Positions 5,807 through 6,060 of a stretch of 6,060 nt of DNA are shown here, in pieces (positions within the stretch are counted from its first letter, which is position 1; each line of letters opens with the position of its first letter). Below the pieces are notes generated by a model, which worked only from the letters and a program-made list of their open reading frames with translations, ran no database searches and was not told where the DNA came from. Made by a program: the position numbers and the translations under genes. The stretch is from Planctomicrobium sp. Lineage in GTDB: Bacteria > Planctomycetota > Planctomycetia > Planctomycetales > Planctomycetaceae. The stretch covers positions 1 through 6,060 of the forward strand of contig JABJMI010000493.1 of assembly GCA_018659505.1 (NCBI GenBank), given 5' to 3'.

Positions 5807-6060
5807 TCATTCGCTGACGGCTTGTTTGATTTCTTTCAGTCGGTCGGGATTGTCGTTGATTTCCAAAAGAAAACGAACAAGGTCCAAGAACTGACTTCGA
5901 TCCTGAAGTTGGTTCACCAAACCAGCGGGCATGGCGGATGTTTCTGATTTTTTCCTTGCACCGATTTCATCTTGAGGAAGATGAATTTCTTTTCCTCCTG
6001 CAGGTTCGCGGAGAACAAGTTCTTTGTCATTTTCGCTCACGATAAATCCTGTGATGGCAA
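5807..6060 (-). CDS. C-terminal end of a PVC-type putative heme-binding-domain protein (partial, runs off right edge)
   Basis: The minus frame is open from the window edge to TGA at 5809-5807, giving the last 83 residues; the start lies beyond 6060. A GTG at 6040 is an internal Val codon, because the frame reads AITGFIV immediately before SENDKEL. Visible blocks are TGFIVSENDKELVLREPAGG (a small beta unit), EIHLPQDEI, and TSAMPAGLVNQL followed by FLDLVRFLLEI. These match the end of the planctomycete/Verrucomicrobia heme-binding domain (TIGR02603-type), in which 'G.v..e.d..l.l...g......i..i......S.MP.GL...l....l.dL..FL' follows the CxxCH heme site. The CxxCH itself would lie outside the window, so heme attachment cannot be verified here. 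Such proteins are typically exported, with dehydrogenase or propeller domains before the cytochrome part. The gene lies directly upstream of the DUF1501 gene, a frequent pairing. Confidence 0.85.
   Translation of the reverse strand, partial: AITGFIVSENDKELVLREPAGGKEIHLPQDEIGARKKSETSAMPAGLVNQLQDRSQFLDLVRFLLEINDNPDRLKEIKQAVSE

Overview
The window looks like a chromosomal segment of a planctomycete, most likely order Planctomycetales. The evidence is a set of families that are heavily expanded in that phylum: a DUF1559 pseudopilin-like protein (prepilin-type N-terminus, H-X9-DG C-terminus), a small lipoprotein of the kind often found just after DUF1559 genes, a Tat-exported DUF1501 protein, a DUF3472 secreted protein, and the C-terminus of a planctomycete-type putative heme-binding protein. 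Base composition is moderate, and every gene I can support lies on the minus strand. The window should therefore be read from right to left.

Right part (6060 to 4284): the last 83 codons of a PVC-type heme-binding-domain protein are followed, after a 128-bp gap, by a complete DUF1501 gene with a twin-arginine signal. Planctomycetes often pair such genes as exported catabolic modules. Their substrates are mostly unknown.

Middle (4283 to 2119): a 368-bp gap with no convincing gene, but with a long stop-free minus-strand frame and a small hairpin, leads to a 598-residue secreted protein. It has an N-terminal beta-rich region, a central DUF3472 region and an FN3-like tail.

Graveyard region (2118 to 1541): this stretch holds no intact gene but is not featureless. 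Directly behind the DUF3472 gene is the 5' end of a secreted alpha/beta-hydrolase (esterase-like) gene. It still has a good ribosome binding site and signal peptide but carries an in-frame TAA. It breaks off right after its HGAG motif, where a degraded fragment resembling the start of an IS3-type orfA begins on the same strand. Further left come a short REP-like hairpin and a striking nested palindrome.

Left part (1540 to 1): a DUF1559 gene with a strong Shine-Dalgarno sequence is followed by a perfect 11-bp hairpin and the start of a small lipoprotein that runs off the window. These two probably form a transcription unit for surface or envelope proteins.

I see no CRISPR array, tRNA, rRNA, or defence or biosynthetic cluster. 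The most notable non-routine items are the nested palindrome at 1540-1584 and the esterase/IS3 decay junction near 1850. I do not see convincing evidence of a new multi-gene system.
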